Source: Desertimonas sp963733085 (lineage in GTDB: Bacteria > Actinomycetota > Acidimicrobiia > Acidimicrobiales > Ilumatobacteraceae). From it: a DNA stretch of 64,000 nt. The notes below the pieces were generated by a model. It did not search any database. It was not told the DNA's origin and saw only the letters and a program-made list of their open reading frames with translations. Below, piece after piece: positions 1 through 9,382 of the stretch (positions are counted from its first letter, which is position 1; every line of letters begins with the position of its first letter). The stretch is from positions 1-64,000 of the forward strand of contig CAVTBY010000010.1 of NCBI GenBank assembly GCA_963733085.1, given 5' to 3'. A program made the translations under genes and the position numbers.

Positions 1-493
1 CGCCGCGGGCGATGACGTCGTTGACCCCGGCGTCGAGGCCACGCAACACGTCGTTGTCGATCTGGGACAGGTCGAAATCCATCCGCCCCGAGCCGTCGGC
101 GTTGATCTGGGCGCCGGTCACGAGCGTGCCCGGGAACTGGTCGAAGACGAGGGCATTGAGGATGTGCGAGTCCGTGTGCAGCGAGGCGACCCGAGCCCGC
201 CGCTCGTCGTCGACGCGGAGCAGGACGGTTCCGGACAGCTCGATGGTGTCGTCGCCGAGGATGTGCCAGACGACGTCCTGAAGGGTGTCGTCATCGCCAT
301 CGTCCGAGGACTCGACGCCGGTGACGGCGACCACACCGCCGCCGTACTCGATCCAGCCGGCATCGCTCACCTGGCCCCCACCGCCGGGATGGAACGCCGA
401 GCGATCGAGCCGGACACGACCGGGGCGGGCGTCGACGACGCGGGCATCGTGCTCGACGAGGTCGGGCTGCTCGTGGCAGAGATAGACGGCCAT
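1..493 (-). CDS. Alanyl-tRNA editing (AlaX-like) protein, partial at left edge
   Basis: The 3' part is cut off by the window edge; about 164 codons are visible. The protein starts MAVYLCHEQPDLVEHDAR and carries the two hallmarks of the AlaRS/ThrRS second additional (editing) domain: a GGGGQ loop in FHPGGGGQVSD near residue 41 and an HxxxH zinc motif in LHTDSHILNA near residue 108. In this family these residues hydrolyse Ser or Gly mischarged onto tRNA-Ala in trans, in the cytoplasm. No aminoacylation domain is present N-terminal to the editing domain, which argues for free-standing AlaX rather than alanyl-tRNA synthetase. The ATG follows a TAGGTT hexamer by six bases with no Shine-Dalgarno, so it is probably leaderless. 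A C-terminal extension cannot be excluded. Confidence 0.8.
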   Translation of the reverse strand, partial: MAVYLCHEQPDLVEHDARVVDARPGRVRLDRSAFHPGGGGQVSDAGWIEYGGGVVAVTGVESSDDGDDDTLQDVVWHILGDDTIELSGTVLLRVDDERRARVASLHTDSHILNALVFDQFPGTLVTGAQINADGSGRMDFDLSQIDNDVLRGLDAGVNDVIARG

Positions 494-499
494 GACTCG

Positions 500-505
500 A
501 ACCTA
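500..505 (-). promoter_or_regulatory. Putative -10 hexamer (TAGGTT), leaderless alaX-like gene
   Basis: TAGGTT on the minus strand ends six bases before the ATG at 493. It fits the TANNNT pattern seen before many starts in this window; no -35 element was identified. Confidence 0.4.
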
Positions 506-579
506 CCGACCCTCGAGCGACGTCGCGACTGCGAACCGTGACCGCGAACCGCGGCGGCGATCCTGGCGTACAGGGAGGC

Positions 580-1596
580 ATGAACCGCACCAGCACTTCA
601 TCCAGCAAGACGCGTCGCCGCGTGGCGGCACTGGCGACGATCGGCGTACTCGCCGTCGGAGCCGCGACCACCGCTAGCGCATCGGACCCCGCCTATGGAC
701 CCGAGCCCTCGGAACCCGCAGAAGCGGCAGGCGTCGCGGCGGTGACCGAAACCACCGCAGCAACCACCGCGGCGGCAAGCGAAGGCACCGAGGCGATGAC
801 CGAGGGAACCGCCGATCCGAACGCCGTGGTCCACACCGCCGAGACCCACCTCGGCACGGTCCTCGTCAACGCCGAGGGGATGACGCTGTACGCCTTCCTC
901 AACGACACCGAGGGCGAGAGCACGTGCACCGGCGACTGCCTCGCCAACTGGCCGGCCGTCCCTGCTCCTGAGGGTGAGATCAACGTCGGCGATCTCGATC
1001 CGGCGCTGTTCAGCACCGTCGAGAACCCCGAGGCAGGACCGATGTTGAAGATGGGCGACTGGCCGCTGTACACATTTGCCGGAGACCAAGCACCTGGTGA
1101 TGTCAACGGACAGGGCGTTGGCGAGGTGTGGTACGTCGTCGGACCGAGCGGCATTGCTGCGTCGCTCGTCAACACCCGAGAAACGTCAGCCGGTCCGATC
1201 CTCGTCAACGCCGAGGGGATGACGCTCTACGCCTTCCTCAACGACACCGAGGGCGAGAGCACGTGCACCGGCGATTGCTTGGCCAACTGGCCGGCTGCCG
1301 TGATCGGCGAGCACGACACCAGCGTTCTCGATCCGGCGCTGTGGAGCACGGTCGAGAACCCAGAGGCGGGGGCGATGCTGAAGATCGGCGACTGGCCGCT
1401 CTACACGTTCGCCGCCGACGAGGCCCCAGGAGACGTCAACGGTCAGGGTGTCGGCGAGGTCTGGTTCGCCGTCGCTCCCGACGGCTCGCTCGTCGAGGGC
1501 GACATCACGGTGGCCGAGTTCGCGCCGGCGCCGCCATCCGACACGACGCCTGCCGGCACCGAGCCGATGGGCACCGCGACGGCGACCACCGGCTGA
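580..1596 (+). CDS. Secreted protein with two Lipoprotein_15 (COG4315) repeats
   Basis: The start chosen is ATG 580, just after AGGGAGG. It opens a typical Sec signal peptide (basic MNRTSTSSSKTRRR, hydrophobic stretch, ASA-SDP cleavage region). The mature protein has an Ala/Thr/Glu-rich linker and then two copies of the 'secreted repeat of unknown function', each with YAFLNDTEGESTCTGDC, an LANWPA segment, and a later WPLYTFAxDxAPGDVNGQG segment. Two conserved Cys per repeat could form a disulfide or bind a ligand. A Pro/Thr-rich tail (about 30 residues) may anchor or span the envelope. No lipobox Cys follows the signal peptide, so it is probably secreted rather than lipidated. Function is unknown in the family. 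The two repeats are almost identical in DNA as well, pointing to a recent internal duplication. Confidence 0.8.
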   Translation: MNRTSTSSSKTRRRVAALATIGVLAVGAATTASASDPAYGPEPSEPAEAAGVAAVTETTAATTAAASEGTEAMTEGTADPNAVVHTAETHLGTVLVNAEGMTLYAFLNDTEGESTCTGDCLANWPAVPAPEGEINVGDLDPALFSTVENPEAGPMLKMGDWPLYTFAGDQAPGDVNGQGVGEVWYVVGPSGIAASLVNTRETSAGPILVNAEGMTLYAFLNDTEGESTCTGDCLANWPAAVIGEHDTSVLDPALWSTVENPEAGAMLKIGDWPLYTFAADEAPGDVNGQGVGEVWFAVAPDGSLVEGDITVAEFAPAPPSDTTPAGTEPMGTATATTG

Positions 1597-1628
1597 ACAA
1601 CCGACGACACAACAACAACGTGCAGACC

Positions 1629-1675
1629 AGGGGTGCCGGGCGGGACGGAAACGTTCCCCCGGCACCCCTTCTCTT
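1629..1675 (+). terminator. Rho-independent terminator after the secreted repeat protein
   Basis: A perfect 12-bp stem, AGGGGTGCCGGG with CCCGGCACCCCT, has further pairing in the loop (GGGA with TTCCC) and is followed by TCTCTT. It lies 32 bases after the stop codon. Confidence 0.75.
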
Positions 1676-1736
1676 GGGGCAGATCTCGGGACCTTCGTCC
1701 CTTGGCAGGCTCGACTCGACTGTTCATCGTTGATGC

Positions 1737-2258
1737 ATGAGCACCGATCATCGAACCGACCATCGAACCGACCGGTTCGGCATCGAGATCCTCGAGGCCG
1801 GCACGTGCTGGGAGCTGCTCCGTTCGACCGAGGTCGGACGGTTGGCCGTGGCGTTCGGGGATCAACCGGACATCTTCCCGGTGAACTTTGTCGTCGACCA
1901 CGGCACGATCGTCTTCCGCACGGCAGAAGGCACCAAGCTCGCCGCCGCTGTGCTCGGACGCGGCGTGGCCTTCGAGGTCGACGGCTACGACGCCGACGCC
2001 GGCGAGGCCTGGAGCGTCGTCGTCAAGGGCCACGCCAACGAGATCGAGCGCATGCAGGACGTCTTCGACGCCGTTGACCTGCCGTTGTTTCCGTGGCACG
2101 CCGCACCCAAGCACCGCTTCGTCCGCATCGAGCCCCACGACATCAGCGGCCGTCGATTCGAGGTTGTCGACATTCCCGGAGTAACCCACAATCGGCGGCC
2201 ATATCGATTGACGCCATATCGATTGACTTTTCGTACAGGGTCGTTGTCGCACGGGTAG
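1737..2258 (+). CDS. Pyridoxamine 5'-phosphate oxidase-like flavin protein
   Basis: A 173-residue protein of the split-barrel Pyridox_ox_2 type. Residues 18 to 60 (LEAGTCWELLRSTEVGRLAV, then PDIFPVNFVVD) match the FMN-binding start of the family, and the middle holds the TAEGTKLAAAVLGRGVAFEVDG strand region. Such proteins bind FMN or F420 and reduce small nitro compounds or haem-like substrates; the substrate cannot be read here. After about residue 150 the tail (NRRPYRLTPYRLTFRTG) contains a short duplicated PYRLT unit, mirrored in DNA as two close GCCATATCGATTGAC copies. The gene stands alone between a terminator and purN. The ATG at 1737 has no clear ribosome site. Cytoplasmic. Confidence 0.75.
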   Translation: MSTDHRTDHRTDRFGIEILEAGTCWELLRSTEVGRLAVAFGDQPDIFPVNFVVDHGTIVFRTAEGTKLAAAVLGRGVAFEVDGYDADAGEAWSVVVKGHANEIERMQDVFDAVDLPLFPWHAAPKHRFVRIEPHDISGRRFEVVDIPGVTHNRRPYRLTPYRLTFRTGSLSHG

Positions 2259-2267
2259 CCCGACGCC

Positions 2268-2273
2268 TAGCTT
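2268..2273 (+). promoter_or_regulatory. Putative -10 (TAGCTT) for purN, with possible -35 TTGTCG
   Basis: TAGCTT ends six bases before the purN ATG (2280). A possible -35, TTGTCG, lies 18 bases upstream of it. The gap suggests a leaderless purN message. Confidence 0.4.
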
Positions 2274-2279
2274 CGAGGG

Positions 2280-2909
2280 ATGGGAGGCGCGGCTGCGAGG
2301 AACCGCAGAATCGATCGACGAATTGTCGTCCTCGCGTCCGGGTCCGGGAGCAACCTGCAGGCGATCATCGACGCCTGCGCCTCCGGGCAGATCGACGGTG
2401 CGGTTGTGCACGTCGTGTCCGACCGTCACGACGCCTTCGCCCTGCAACGGGCAGCCGCCGCCGGGATCGCCGCGACCCACGTCGCCCGACGGGACGGCGA
2501 ATCCCGAGCCGACTACGACACGCGTCTCGCCGACGTCGTCGAGGCCGAACGAGCCGACATCGTCGTCCTTGCCGGGTGGATGCGCATCCTCACGATGAGC
2601 TTCCTCGGCCGGTTCCCTGAGCGTGTCGTCAACCTCCACCCAGCGCTCCCTGGCGAGCTGCCCGGCACGAATGCCATCGCCCGGGCCTACGAGCAGGCGC
2701 GCTGCGGTGAGCGCTCGACGACCGGGGTGATGGTCCACCTCGTGCCCGACGAGGGCGTCGACGACGGCCCGGTACTCGGGACCGTCACTGTGCCGATCCA
2801 CCCCGACGACACCCTCGACACGTTGACCGAACGTGTCCACGACGCCGAACACCACCTACTCGTCGACGTGCTCGCCGGCACTGTCGCGAAAAGGAGACAG
2901 TCTCTGTGA
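2280..2909 (+). CDS. purN: Phosphoribosylglycinamide formyltransferase
   Basis: GAR transformylase transfers formyl from 10-formyl-tetrahydrofolate to GAR, the third step of purine synthesis, in the cytoplasm. The 209 residues are the usual length. Visible motifs: VVLASGSGSNLQAII near residue 14 (GAR phosphate loop), VNLHPALPGELPG near residue 118 with the catalytic Asn and His, and VPDEGVDDGPV near residue 157 with the catalytic Asp. The C-terminus VHDAEHHLL is also typical. Its stop overlaps the guaB start (GTGA), so the two purine genes are translationally coupled. The usual partner purH is not next to it; IMP dehydrogenase takes that place. Confidence 0.95.
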   Translation: MGGAAARNRRIDRRIVVLASGSGSNLQAIIDACASGQIDGAVVHVVSDRHDAFALQRAAAAGIAATHVARRDGESRADYDTRLADVVEAERADIVVLAGWMRILTMSFLGRFPERVVNLHPALPGELPGTNAIARAYEQARCGERSTTGVMVHLVPDEGVDDGPVLGTVTVPIHPDDTLDTLTERVHDAEHHLLVDVLAGTVAKRRQSL

Positions 2910-4426
2910 GCATCCCGAACCCCCATCCCAGCGACGGTCTCTTCGATCGCTACGAGGCACTGACGTTCGATGACGTCGTCGTCGTCCCCGGCTACTCGGA
3001 GACGCTGCCCGATGCCGTCGACACGACAGCGACGTTCGCCGCCGGGATCACACTCACGATCCCGCTCGTCTCGTCGGCGATGGACAAGGTCACCGAGGCA
3101 CGGATGGCGATCGCCATGGCCCGCCATGGCGGCATCGGGGTGATCCACCGCAACCTGTCGATCGACGACCAGGCCGCCGAAGTGCAGAAGGTCAAGCGCA
3201 GCCAGAGCGGGATGATCACCGATCCGGTGACGCTCAATGCCGACGCAGCACTGCACGAGGCCGAGTCGTTGATGAACCGCTTCAAGTTCTCCGGCGTTCC
3301 GATCACCGATGGAGACGGTCGCCTCGTCGGCATTCTCACCAACCGCGACATCCGCTTCTGCGAAGCCGCCGACTACGACCGGCCGATCTCCGAGTTCATG
3401 ACATCGACCGGGCTCGTCACGGCACCGGTCGGCACGTCGCTCGACGAGGCCAAGGCGATCCTCCAGCGCCACCGCATCGAGAAGTTGCCGCTCGTCGACA
3501 GCAGCGGCCGGCTCGGCGGATTGATCACGGTGAAGGACATCCAGAAGCGCCAGGAGTTCCCCAACGCCAGCCGCGACGACGCCGGACGACTGCGCTGTGC
3601 CGCCGCCGTCGGCGTCGGCGACGATCTCGAAGCGCGGGTCGAGGCACTCGTCGGCCGAGGCGTCGACGCCGTGGCGATCGACACTGCGCACGGTCACTCG
3701 GCGGGTGTGATCAAGGCGATCGAACGGATCAAGGGCGGCTGGCCCGAGCTGGCCGTCGTCGCCGGCAACGTCGTCACCGCCGAGGGGGTCGACGCCCTCG
3801 TCGACGCCGGGGCCGACGCCGTCAAGGTCGGTGTCGGCGCCGGATCGATCTGCACGACGCGGGTCATCAGCGGGGCGGGGATGCCCCAGCTGTCGGCGAT
3901 CTGGACGGCATCACGGCGGGCCCGCCAGCGCGGTGTTCCGGTCATCGCCGACGGGGGGGTCACCTACTCGGGCGACATCGTCAAGGCGATCGCCGCCGGT
4001 GCCGAGACGGTGATGCTCGGCTCCCTGCTCGCCGGCACCGAGGAGAGCCCGGGCGAGCTCGAGCTGTTCGAGGGTCGGCGCTACAAGAGCTACCGGGGCA
4101 TGGGGTCGATGGGGGCGATGCAGGGCCTTGGGGCAGATCGCTACGCCAGCGGCCAAGGCGACCAGCCGGCGGGTGTCGGCGCCAGTTCGAACAAGCTCGT
4201 CCCCGAGGGAATCGAGGGTCGAGTGCCCTACGCCGGCCCGCTCGGCGAAGTCGTCTACCAACTCGTCGGCGGGCTACGCAGCGGCATGGGCTACGCCGGC
4301 ACGCCGACCCTCGAGGCGTTGCGGACCCGCGCCCGGTTCATGCGAGTCACCACGGCGGGCCGTGAGGAGAGCCATCCCCACGACGTCACGATCACCAACG
4401 AGGCGCCCAACTACCAACGCGGGTAA
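2906..4426 (+). CDS. guaB: Inosine-5'-monophosphate dehydrogenase
   Basis: Oxidises IMP to XMP with NAD+, the committed step to GMP. The GTG start at 2906 is supported by AAGGAG nine bases upstream and by the four-base overlap with purN. The 506-residue protein has the full layout: an N-terminal barrel half (LTFDDVVVVPGYS), two CBS domains at about residues 100 to 220 (MITDPVTL, then MTSTGLVTAPVGTSLDEA), and the second barrel half. The loop GVGAGSICTTRVISGAGMPQ carries the catalytic Cys (residue 316). The RYKSYRGMGSMGAM flap segment is present. The C-terminal GxGY segment is intact. Cytoplasmic tetramer in the family. An ordinary, complete housekeeping gene. Confidence 0.97.
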   Translation: MSIPNPHPSDGLFDRYEALTFDDVVVVPGYSETLPDAVDTTATFAAGITLTIPLVSSAMDKVTEARMAIAMARHGGIGVIHRNLSIDDQAAEVQKVKRSQSGMITDPVTLNADAALHEAESLMNRFKFSGVPITDGDGRLVGILTNRDIRFCEAADYDRPISEFMTSTGLVTAPVGTSLDEAKAILQRHRIEKLPLVDSSGRLGGLITVKDIQKRQEFPNASRDDAGRLRCAAAVGVGDDLEARVEALVGRGVDAVAIDTAHGHSAGVIKAIERIKGGWPELAVVAGNVVTAEGVDALVDAGADAVKVGVGAGSICTTRVISGAGMPQLSAIWTASRRARQRGVPVIADGGVTYSGDIVKAIAAGAETVMLGSLLAGTEESPGELELFEGRRYKSYRGMGSMGAMQGLGADRYASGQGDQPAGVGASSNKLVPEGIEGRVPYAGPLGEVVYQLVGGLRSGMGYAGTPTLEALRTRARFMRVTTAGREESHPHDVTITNEAPNYQRG

Positions 4427-4482
4427 CGGGTCGGATATCGCGAGCCCGGGAACCGTTGCCGGGTGGCCGGCGTCAGAGGCGC

Positions 4483-6194
4483 ATGTTCAAGCGCACTCTT
4501 CCCACGATCATCGCCGCACTCGCCCTCACCGGAGTCGTCACCGTCGGGGTCGCCGGGGTGGTCGGTCCGGCCGGTGCCGGCAGCGCCGGCGCCTGCCCCC
4601 CTGACGAGACCGAGCCGTCGACCTCGCACCCACCGACCACGGATGCTCCAAGCGACGGGCGCTGCGCCATCGACGCCGAGGCCTACTTCCGCAACTACTC
4701 GCAGGGCGCCATGGACATGGCGACGACTGCGATGCCGACCGGCATCCCTGCGCAAACGGGCGCCGAGGTCATGGTCGACGCCGCCGAACCTCCCCCGCCG
4801 ATCGTCATCGACGAACCCGGAGTCCTCGACGACAACACGTTCGTCGACGCCGGAGATTCGCTGTGGGTCGCCACCGACGACGACCGCGAGTCGACGTTCG
4901 CCCTCGACGTCGACACCGGGTCGTTCGACGTCGCCCAGACGTTCCTCGCCAACGGCTACCGCCCGGAGCCGGACTCGATCCGCCCCGAGGAGTGGATCAA
5001 CGCCTTCTCCTACGGCGACGAGCCGGCAACGAGCACCGACCTCGCCGTCAACGTCGAGTCATCATCAACCGGCGACGGAAACGGCGATCGTTCGCGTCGG
5101 CGTCACATCCCGCCAGCTCGCCGACGACGCTCGTCCGCCGGCAAACATCACATTCGTCATCGACACGTCCGGTTCGATGGACATCCGCGAACGGCTCGGC
5201 CTCGTCCAGTCGTCGCTCGCTCTGCTCGTGCGCAGCCTGCGTCCGGACGACACGATCGCGATCGTCACCTACGGCGACGTCGCCTCGCCCGTGCTGCCGC
5301 CGACGCCGGTCGTCCGAGTGGCAGCGCATCGTCGATGCGATCGACGCGCTGCGCCCCAGTGGCAGCACGAACATGGAGGCCGGTTTGCTGCTCGGCTACG
5401 AGTCGGCCCGCGAGAACTACGACCCCGAGGCGCTGAACGTCGTCGTCCTGGCCTCCGACGGCGTCGCCAACCAGGGCGTCACCGATCCCGAGGTGCTCAC
5501 CGACGAGATCACCCAGGCCGGCGACGAAGGCATCCACCTCGTCACCGTCGGCTACGGGATGGGCAACTACAACGACCACCTGATGGAGCAGCTCGCCGAC
5601 CTCGGCGACGGCTTCTACTCGTACGTCGACACGTTCGACGAGGCCGTCGACCTGTTCGTCGACGACCTCACGCCGACGCTGACCGTCGTCGCCGAAGAGG
5701 CCAAGATCCAGGTCGTCTTCGACGAGGACTTCGTCACCCGCTATCGCCTGATCGGCTACGAGAACCGGGCACTCGACGACGACCAGTTCCGCGACGACTC
5801 GGTCGACGCCGGCGAGCTCGGTGCCGGGCACGAGGCCAGCGCCGTGTACGAGGTCGATCTCGCTCCGGGCACCTCCGCCGACACCGTCGTCGGCGACGTT
5901 CGTCTGCGCTGGCAGTCGACCGAGACCGGCGACGTGATCGAAGTCGACGAGTCGCTGACGATCGCTGTCGACGGCGAGCCATCGGACAGCCTGCGTCTCG
6001 CCACGCTCGTCGCCCACACCGCCGAACTGCTGCGCGGCGGCTCCGTCGTCACCGAGCGCGGCGTCACGCTCGAGTCGTTGCTGGCCGAAGCGCAGGATCT
6101 CGACGACCAGGGTGTCGACGGTGCCGGCGAGATGGTCGAGCTGATCTCGACCGCGATCCACGCCGAGGACCCTGTCCCCACCATCGAGGAGTGA
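4483..6194 (+). pseudogene. Secreted VWA-domain protein (YfbK-like), two frameshifts
   Basis: Read in three frames in turn, this gives one continuous YfbK-type protein. Frame one encodes a signal peptide (MFKRTLPTIIAALALTG...), a Cys-containing linker and the conserved FALDVDTGSFDVAQTFLANG and PEEWINAFSYGD region. After a shift at about 5060-5090, frame two gives the VWA core with the MIDAS motif DTSGSMD. After a second shift at about 5308-5316, frame three gives SGSTNMEAGLLLGY, ASDGVANQGVTD and the C-terminal beta-rich domain to the stop at 6194. Both shifts add one base, and reading on either side is well conserved. Either this is a recent pseudogene or the sequence has two indel errors; the second seems likelier. 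Family members are envelope proteins of unclear function. Convergent with the CoxE-like gene, 26 bp apart. Confidence 0.8.
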
Positions 6195-6220
6195 TCGCCC
6201 TTCTCTACTCGGAGGGACAG

Positions 6221-7699
6221 TCAGGTGAGCTTTTCGACGAACTGTTCGAGTTGGCGCAGGTTGCGGCACTCGTAGAGGCCGTCGGTGTGCGTGGCGTACT
6301 CACTGACGATCGAGTCGCCGGTGTTCCAGTACGACCTCGGCTCGGGATTCAGCCAATAGACGTGTCGGGCCTTCGCCGCCATCTCCTTGACGACCCACGA
6401 CTGGCTGGCGTGGTAGTTGTTGCGCGCATCGCCGAGGAGCAGCACGGTCGACTTCGGGCCGACGTCCTTGCCCCAGCGCTGCCAGAACACTTCGAAGGCG
6501 TGGCCGTAGTCGGAGTGCCCGTCGACCCACACGACGTCGGCCTCGGTGTTGATGCGGTGGATCGCCTCGCCGACGTCCTCGGTCTTCTTGAAGTAGTCGG
6601 TCACCTCGTCGATGCCGTCGATGAACACGAACGAGCGAACCTTGGAGAACTGGTGCTGGATGGCGTAGACGAGCATCAGCGTGAAGCGGGCGAATGCCGC
6701 CACCGAGCCGGAGATGTCGGCGACGACGATCAGCTCCGGTTTTGCCGGGCGCGGGTACTTGAACTTCGGCTCCGCCGGCACGCCGCCGTACGACAGTGAG
6801 TGGCGCACCGTGTTGCGGAAGTCGAGCGGCCCCTTGCGCCCGTGCCGGCGCTTGCGGGCGAGGCGTGCCGCGAGCTTGCGTGTCAACGGGTACAGCGCCT
6901 TGCGCAGCAGCTGCATCTCGTCGCGGCTGGCGTGCATGAACTCGACGTCCTCGGGGAGCGGTTTGCGCAACGTCTTGGCCATCGCCTCGGCGCCACGATC
7001 GGCGACGAGACGTCGGCGGATCTCGGCCTCGACCTCGGCCTTGAACTGTTCGATGCGGTCCTCGAACTCCTCGCGTTCGAGGCGCTCCTCGAGCGGTGTC
7101 AGGCCTCCGTCGGCGCTCCGCTGCGACGCCTCCATGAGCTGCTCCAGCAGCGCGTCGAGGTCGAGGTTGCGCAGCGTCCGGTAGAGGTAGTACGTGCCGC
7201 CGACAGGGCGCCCTGGCTCCATCCCGGCGAAGCGCTGCACCGCTTGGCGGGCCATCGCCCGCATCATCGCCTGGTCACCGCCGAGCAACGCCTGCATCAG
7301 CAGGTGGGCGATCTCCTCGGCGGTGAGGGCGTCGAGCCCTCCGCCGGCGGCTCCCCGCCCGTCGCCCTGCGCGGCCTGGTCCTGCATCTCCCGCCACAAC
7401 TCGTCGAGCTCGGACTCGTCGGCGTCGAGCAGCCGGTACTCCGGCCCACGCAGACTGAAGTACACCTCGAAGACCGTCTCGAACGCCCGCCAATGGCTGT
7501 TGTTCTTGACGAGCGTGGCGCCGAGGGCGTATTTGAACGCGTCGCGGTCCTCGACCGGGATGTGCTGCACGGCCTCCATCGCGTCGAGGTTCTCCGTGAG
7601 GCTCACCGGCAGGCCGGCGTTGCGCAACTCGACGACGAACCCGTTGAGCAGCCCGACCATGTTCGAGCTCGGCTGAGCGATGGTGTCGGTCACTGGCAA
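6221..7699 (-). CDS. CoxE-like VWA domain protein, partner of MoxR ATPase
   Basis: A 492-residue cytoplasmic VWA protein. Residues 15 to 110 hold the conserved MVGLLNGFVVELRNAGLPVS start. A charged helical middle follows, and residues 300 to 490 form the VWA domain with the metal site VADISGSVAAFARF and DGHSDYGHAF and LLGDARNN segments. In the CoxDE/MoxR-VWA pattern such proteins help the AAA ATPase remodel or load metal into a client enzyme. Here the ATPase lies 2.6 kb upstream on the same strand with two exported-protein genes between, so a client among those is possible but unproven. The start is TTG 7699 or GTG 7693; neither has a ribosome site and repeat B abuts it directly. Complete, no frameshift. 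Confidence 0.85.
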   Translation of the reverse strand: MPVTDTIAQPSSNMVGLLNGFVVELRNAGLPVSLTENLDAMEAVQHIPVEDRDAFKYALGATLVKNNSHWRAFETVFEVYFSLRGPEYRLLDADESELDELWREMQDQAAQGDGRGAAGGGLDALTAEEIAHLLMQALLGGDQAMMRAMARQAVQRFAGMEPGRPVGGTYYLYRTLRNLDLDALLEQLMEASQRSADGGLTPLEERLEREEFEDRIEQFKAEVEAEIRRRLVADRGAEAMAKTLRKPLPEDVEFMHASRDEMQLLRKALYPLTRKLAARLARKRRHGRKGPLDFRNTVRHSLSYGGVPAEPKFKYPRPAKPELIVVADISGSVAAFARFTLMLVYAIQHQFSKVRSFVFIDGIDEVTDYFKKTEDVGEAIHRINTEADVVWVDGHSDYGHAFEVFWQRWGKDVGPKSTVLLLGDARNNYHASQSWVVKEMAAKARHVYWLNPEPRSYWNTGDSIVSEYATHTDGLYECRNLRQLEQFVEKLT

Positions 7700-7708
7700 C
7701 GCTCACGG

Positions 7709-7792
7709 GTGCGAGCGAGCGAGCGCCAGCGAGTGAGCGGCCACAAGCTGCGCAGGCAGTATGTGGCGTGGCCGGGGAACGCAGTGAATGTG
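7709..7792. repeat. Repeat family B, copy 1
   Basis: Runs of GCGAGCGAGCGCCAGCGAG followed after about 35 bases by GTGGCCGGGGAACG. The same two blocks in the same order occur near 18510-18605 and 56934-56983. The copy sits immediately upstream of the CoxE-like start codon. Function unknown. Confidence 0.6.
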
Positions 7793-7845
7793 TCGGTCAC
7801 CGCCCGCAGGCTACGAGCCCGGCGGGCAACGTCAGTTGTCGGAAC

Positions 7846-9306
7846 TCAAGGGGCAGATGTTGCCGGCACGGTGGAGGCTGGGCTTTCAGCGGCCGATCCC
7901 CCGTCCCACGGACCGGTGACGGCAAACGTCGTCCCTGGGTCGTACATGTTGAAGAACAGCGTCTGACCGTCGTCGCTGAAATTGGCGCCCGTGAGCTCGC
8001 TGTTGTCGCGGGCGTTGCGAGCGAAGACCTCCGGAGTCCCGTCGGGCCCGACGGTGAACAGATGTTGAGCGCCCTCGCCGTCGCAACAGACGAGCAGGCC
8101 GCCCCACGGCGACACCGTGATGTTGTCAGGGCCGTCGATGTTGTCGCTCTCCGGGTCGTCGTTGACCCCGAACTGGACGACGAGCTCCATCGTGTTGGCC
8201 ACGGGGTCGAGGCGCCAGACCTGCCCGTCATGTTCCTGCGTCGACCCATCGTCGATGCGGGCGAACGAGCTGACGACGAACACTGCCCCGTCACCGAACC
8301 ACAACCCTTCCAGCTTGCGGGAGCGCGTGACCTTGGTGACCTGCACCCGCGTCGATGCCTCCATCGCCAGTGGGTCCGGGATTGCCGTCCACGCGGTCGT
8401 CAGCACGGTGCCAGGCTCGCTGTACTCGGAGAGGTCGGCGACGAAGCTGCCACCGTCGCTGGCGACGAGCGCCTCCAGCGACGCCCCAGCACGCAGCGAC
8501 CCATAGCCGCCGAGCGGCCGCGATGGCAATGCCCGGTACAGCAGACCGTTGGGGGCGGTGGCGTCCTCGCTGAGGTACACGACTCCCGATTCGGGATCGA
8601 TCACCGCGGCCTCGTGGGCGAACCGGCCGAGCCCCTGCAACGGTGTCGGATTCTGATTGTTCGCCGGATCAACGGGATCGACCTCGAACACGAAGCCATG
8701 ATCCCTGGTGAACACTTCCTCGCCGGCCTTCCACTCCGTCTCCTCGCACGTCAGCCACGTCCCCCACGGGGTCTTGCCGCCCGCACAGTTGGCGACCGTG
8801 CCGGCGAGGCTGACGTACTCGGCGACGATCCCGTTGCTGTCGTCGAGCTCGGTGGTGGTTGTGCCGCCGACACCCTCTGGGTCGTACGTCACCCCTGCGT
8901 CACCGACGGTGTGGAACTCGTGGTCGGCCGGCAGCCATTGCTCGCTGTTGCGCACGAGATAGCGCTTGCCGTCGAGCTCGAACAGACCCGAACCGTCGAA
9001 GGCGTCCGGCAGGACTCCGTCGGCACCGGTCAGCGGTTTGGCACTTTCGGAGATGATCTGGTAGCTGAAACCCTCGGGCAGGTCGAGCACGCCATCCGGG
9101 TCGGGGACGAGCGTCCCGTATCCGGTCGCCCACGTGCGCACGCCCGGAACGCCAGATCGTCTACGAGCGGTCGGCCACCCCCAGTTGTCCGTACGAGCGG
9201 GCGCAGCAGCGGCGACGCCGGTGAGCAGCGAGGAAATGCTGCCCGTGAACACGAGACCGGCCGCGGCGCCGCCGCGATGGATGAGTTGTCGTCGTGTAAC
9301 TGGCAT
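7846..9306 (-). CDS. PhoX-like (DUF839) Tat-exported protein
   Basis: 486 residues starting at ATG 9306 with a Tat signal: MPVTRRQLIHRG, a hydrophobic stretch, and AAAAPART. The body is PhoX/DUF839-like: LPEGFSYQIIS, SGLFELDGKRYLVRNSEQW, GIVAEYVSLAGTVANCAGG, PWGTWLTCEET, and GRFAHEAAVIDPESGVVYLSED, which is the E/D-rich metal-binding six-bladed propeller pattern. PhoX enzymes are exported alkaline phosphatases or phosphodiesterases using Ca and Fe. Not every DUF839 protein has phosphatase activity, so the enzyme call is from family resemblance. TACCGT lies five bases before the ATG. Located between the CoxE-like and LysM genes, same strand. An in-frame open stretch upstream of 9306 is a shadow without a start signal. 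Confidence 0.8.
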   Translation of the reverse strand: MPVTRRQLIHRGGAAAGLVFTGSISSLLTGVAAAAPARTDNWGWPTARRRSGVPGVRTWATGYGTLVPDPDGVLDLPEGFSYQIISESAKPLTGADGVLPDAFDGSGLFELDGKRYLVRNSEQWLPADHEFHTVGDAGVTYDPEGVGGTTTTELDDSNGIVAEYVSLAGTVANCAGGKTPWGTWLTCEETEWKAGEEVFTRDHGFVFEVDPVDPANNQNPTPLQGLGRFAHEAAVIDPESGVVYLSEDATAPNGLLYRALPSRPLGGYGSLRAGASLEALVASDGGSFVADLSEYSEPGTVLTTAWTAIPDPLAMEASTRVQVTKVTRSRKLEGLWFGDGAVFVVSSFARIDDGSTQEHDGQVWRLDPVANTMELVVQFGVNDDPESDNIDGPDNITVSPWGGLLVCCDGEGAQHLFTVGPDGTPEVFARNARDNSELTGANFSDDGQTLFFNMYDPGTTFAVTGPWDGGSAAESPASTVPATSAP

Positions 9307-9382
9307 GCCCGACGGTACCCCTCCCGCGATCAGGCAAGTCCCGCCGCTCCAGCACGACTTCAGCAATCGGGGTCGTCGTGAT

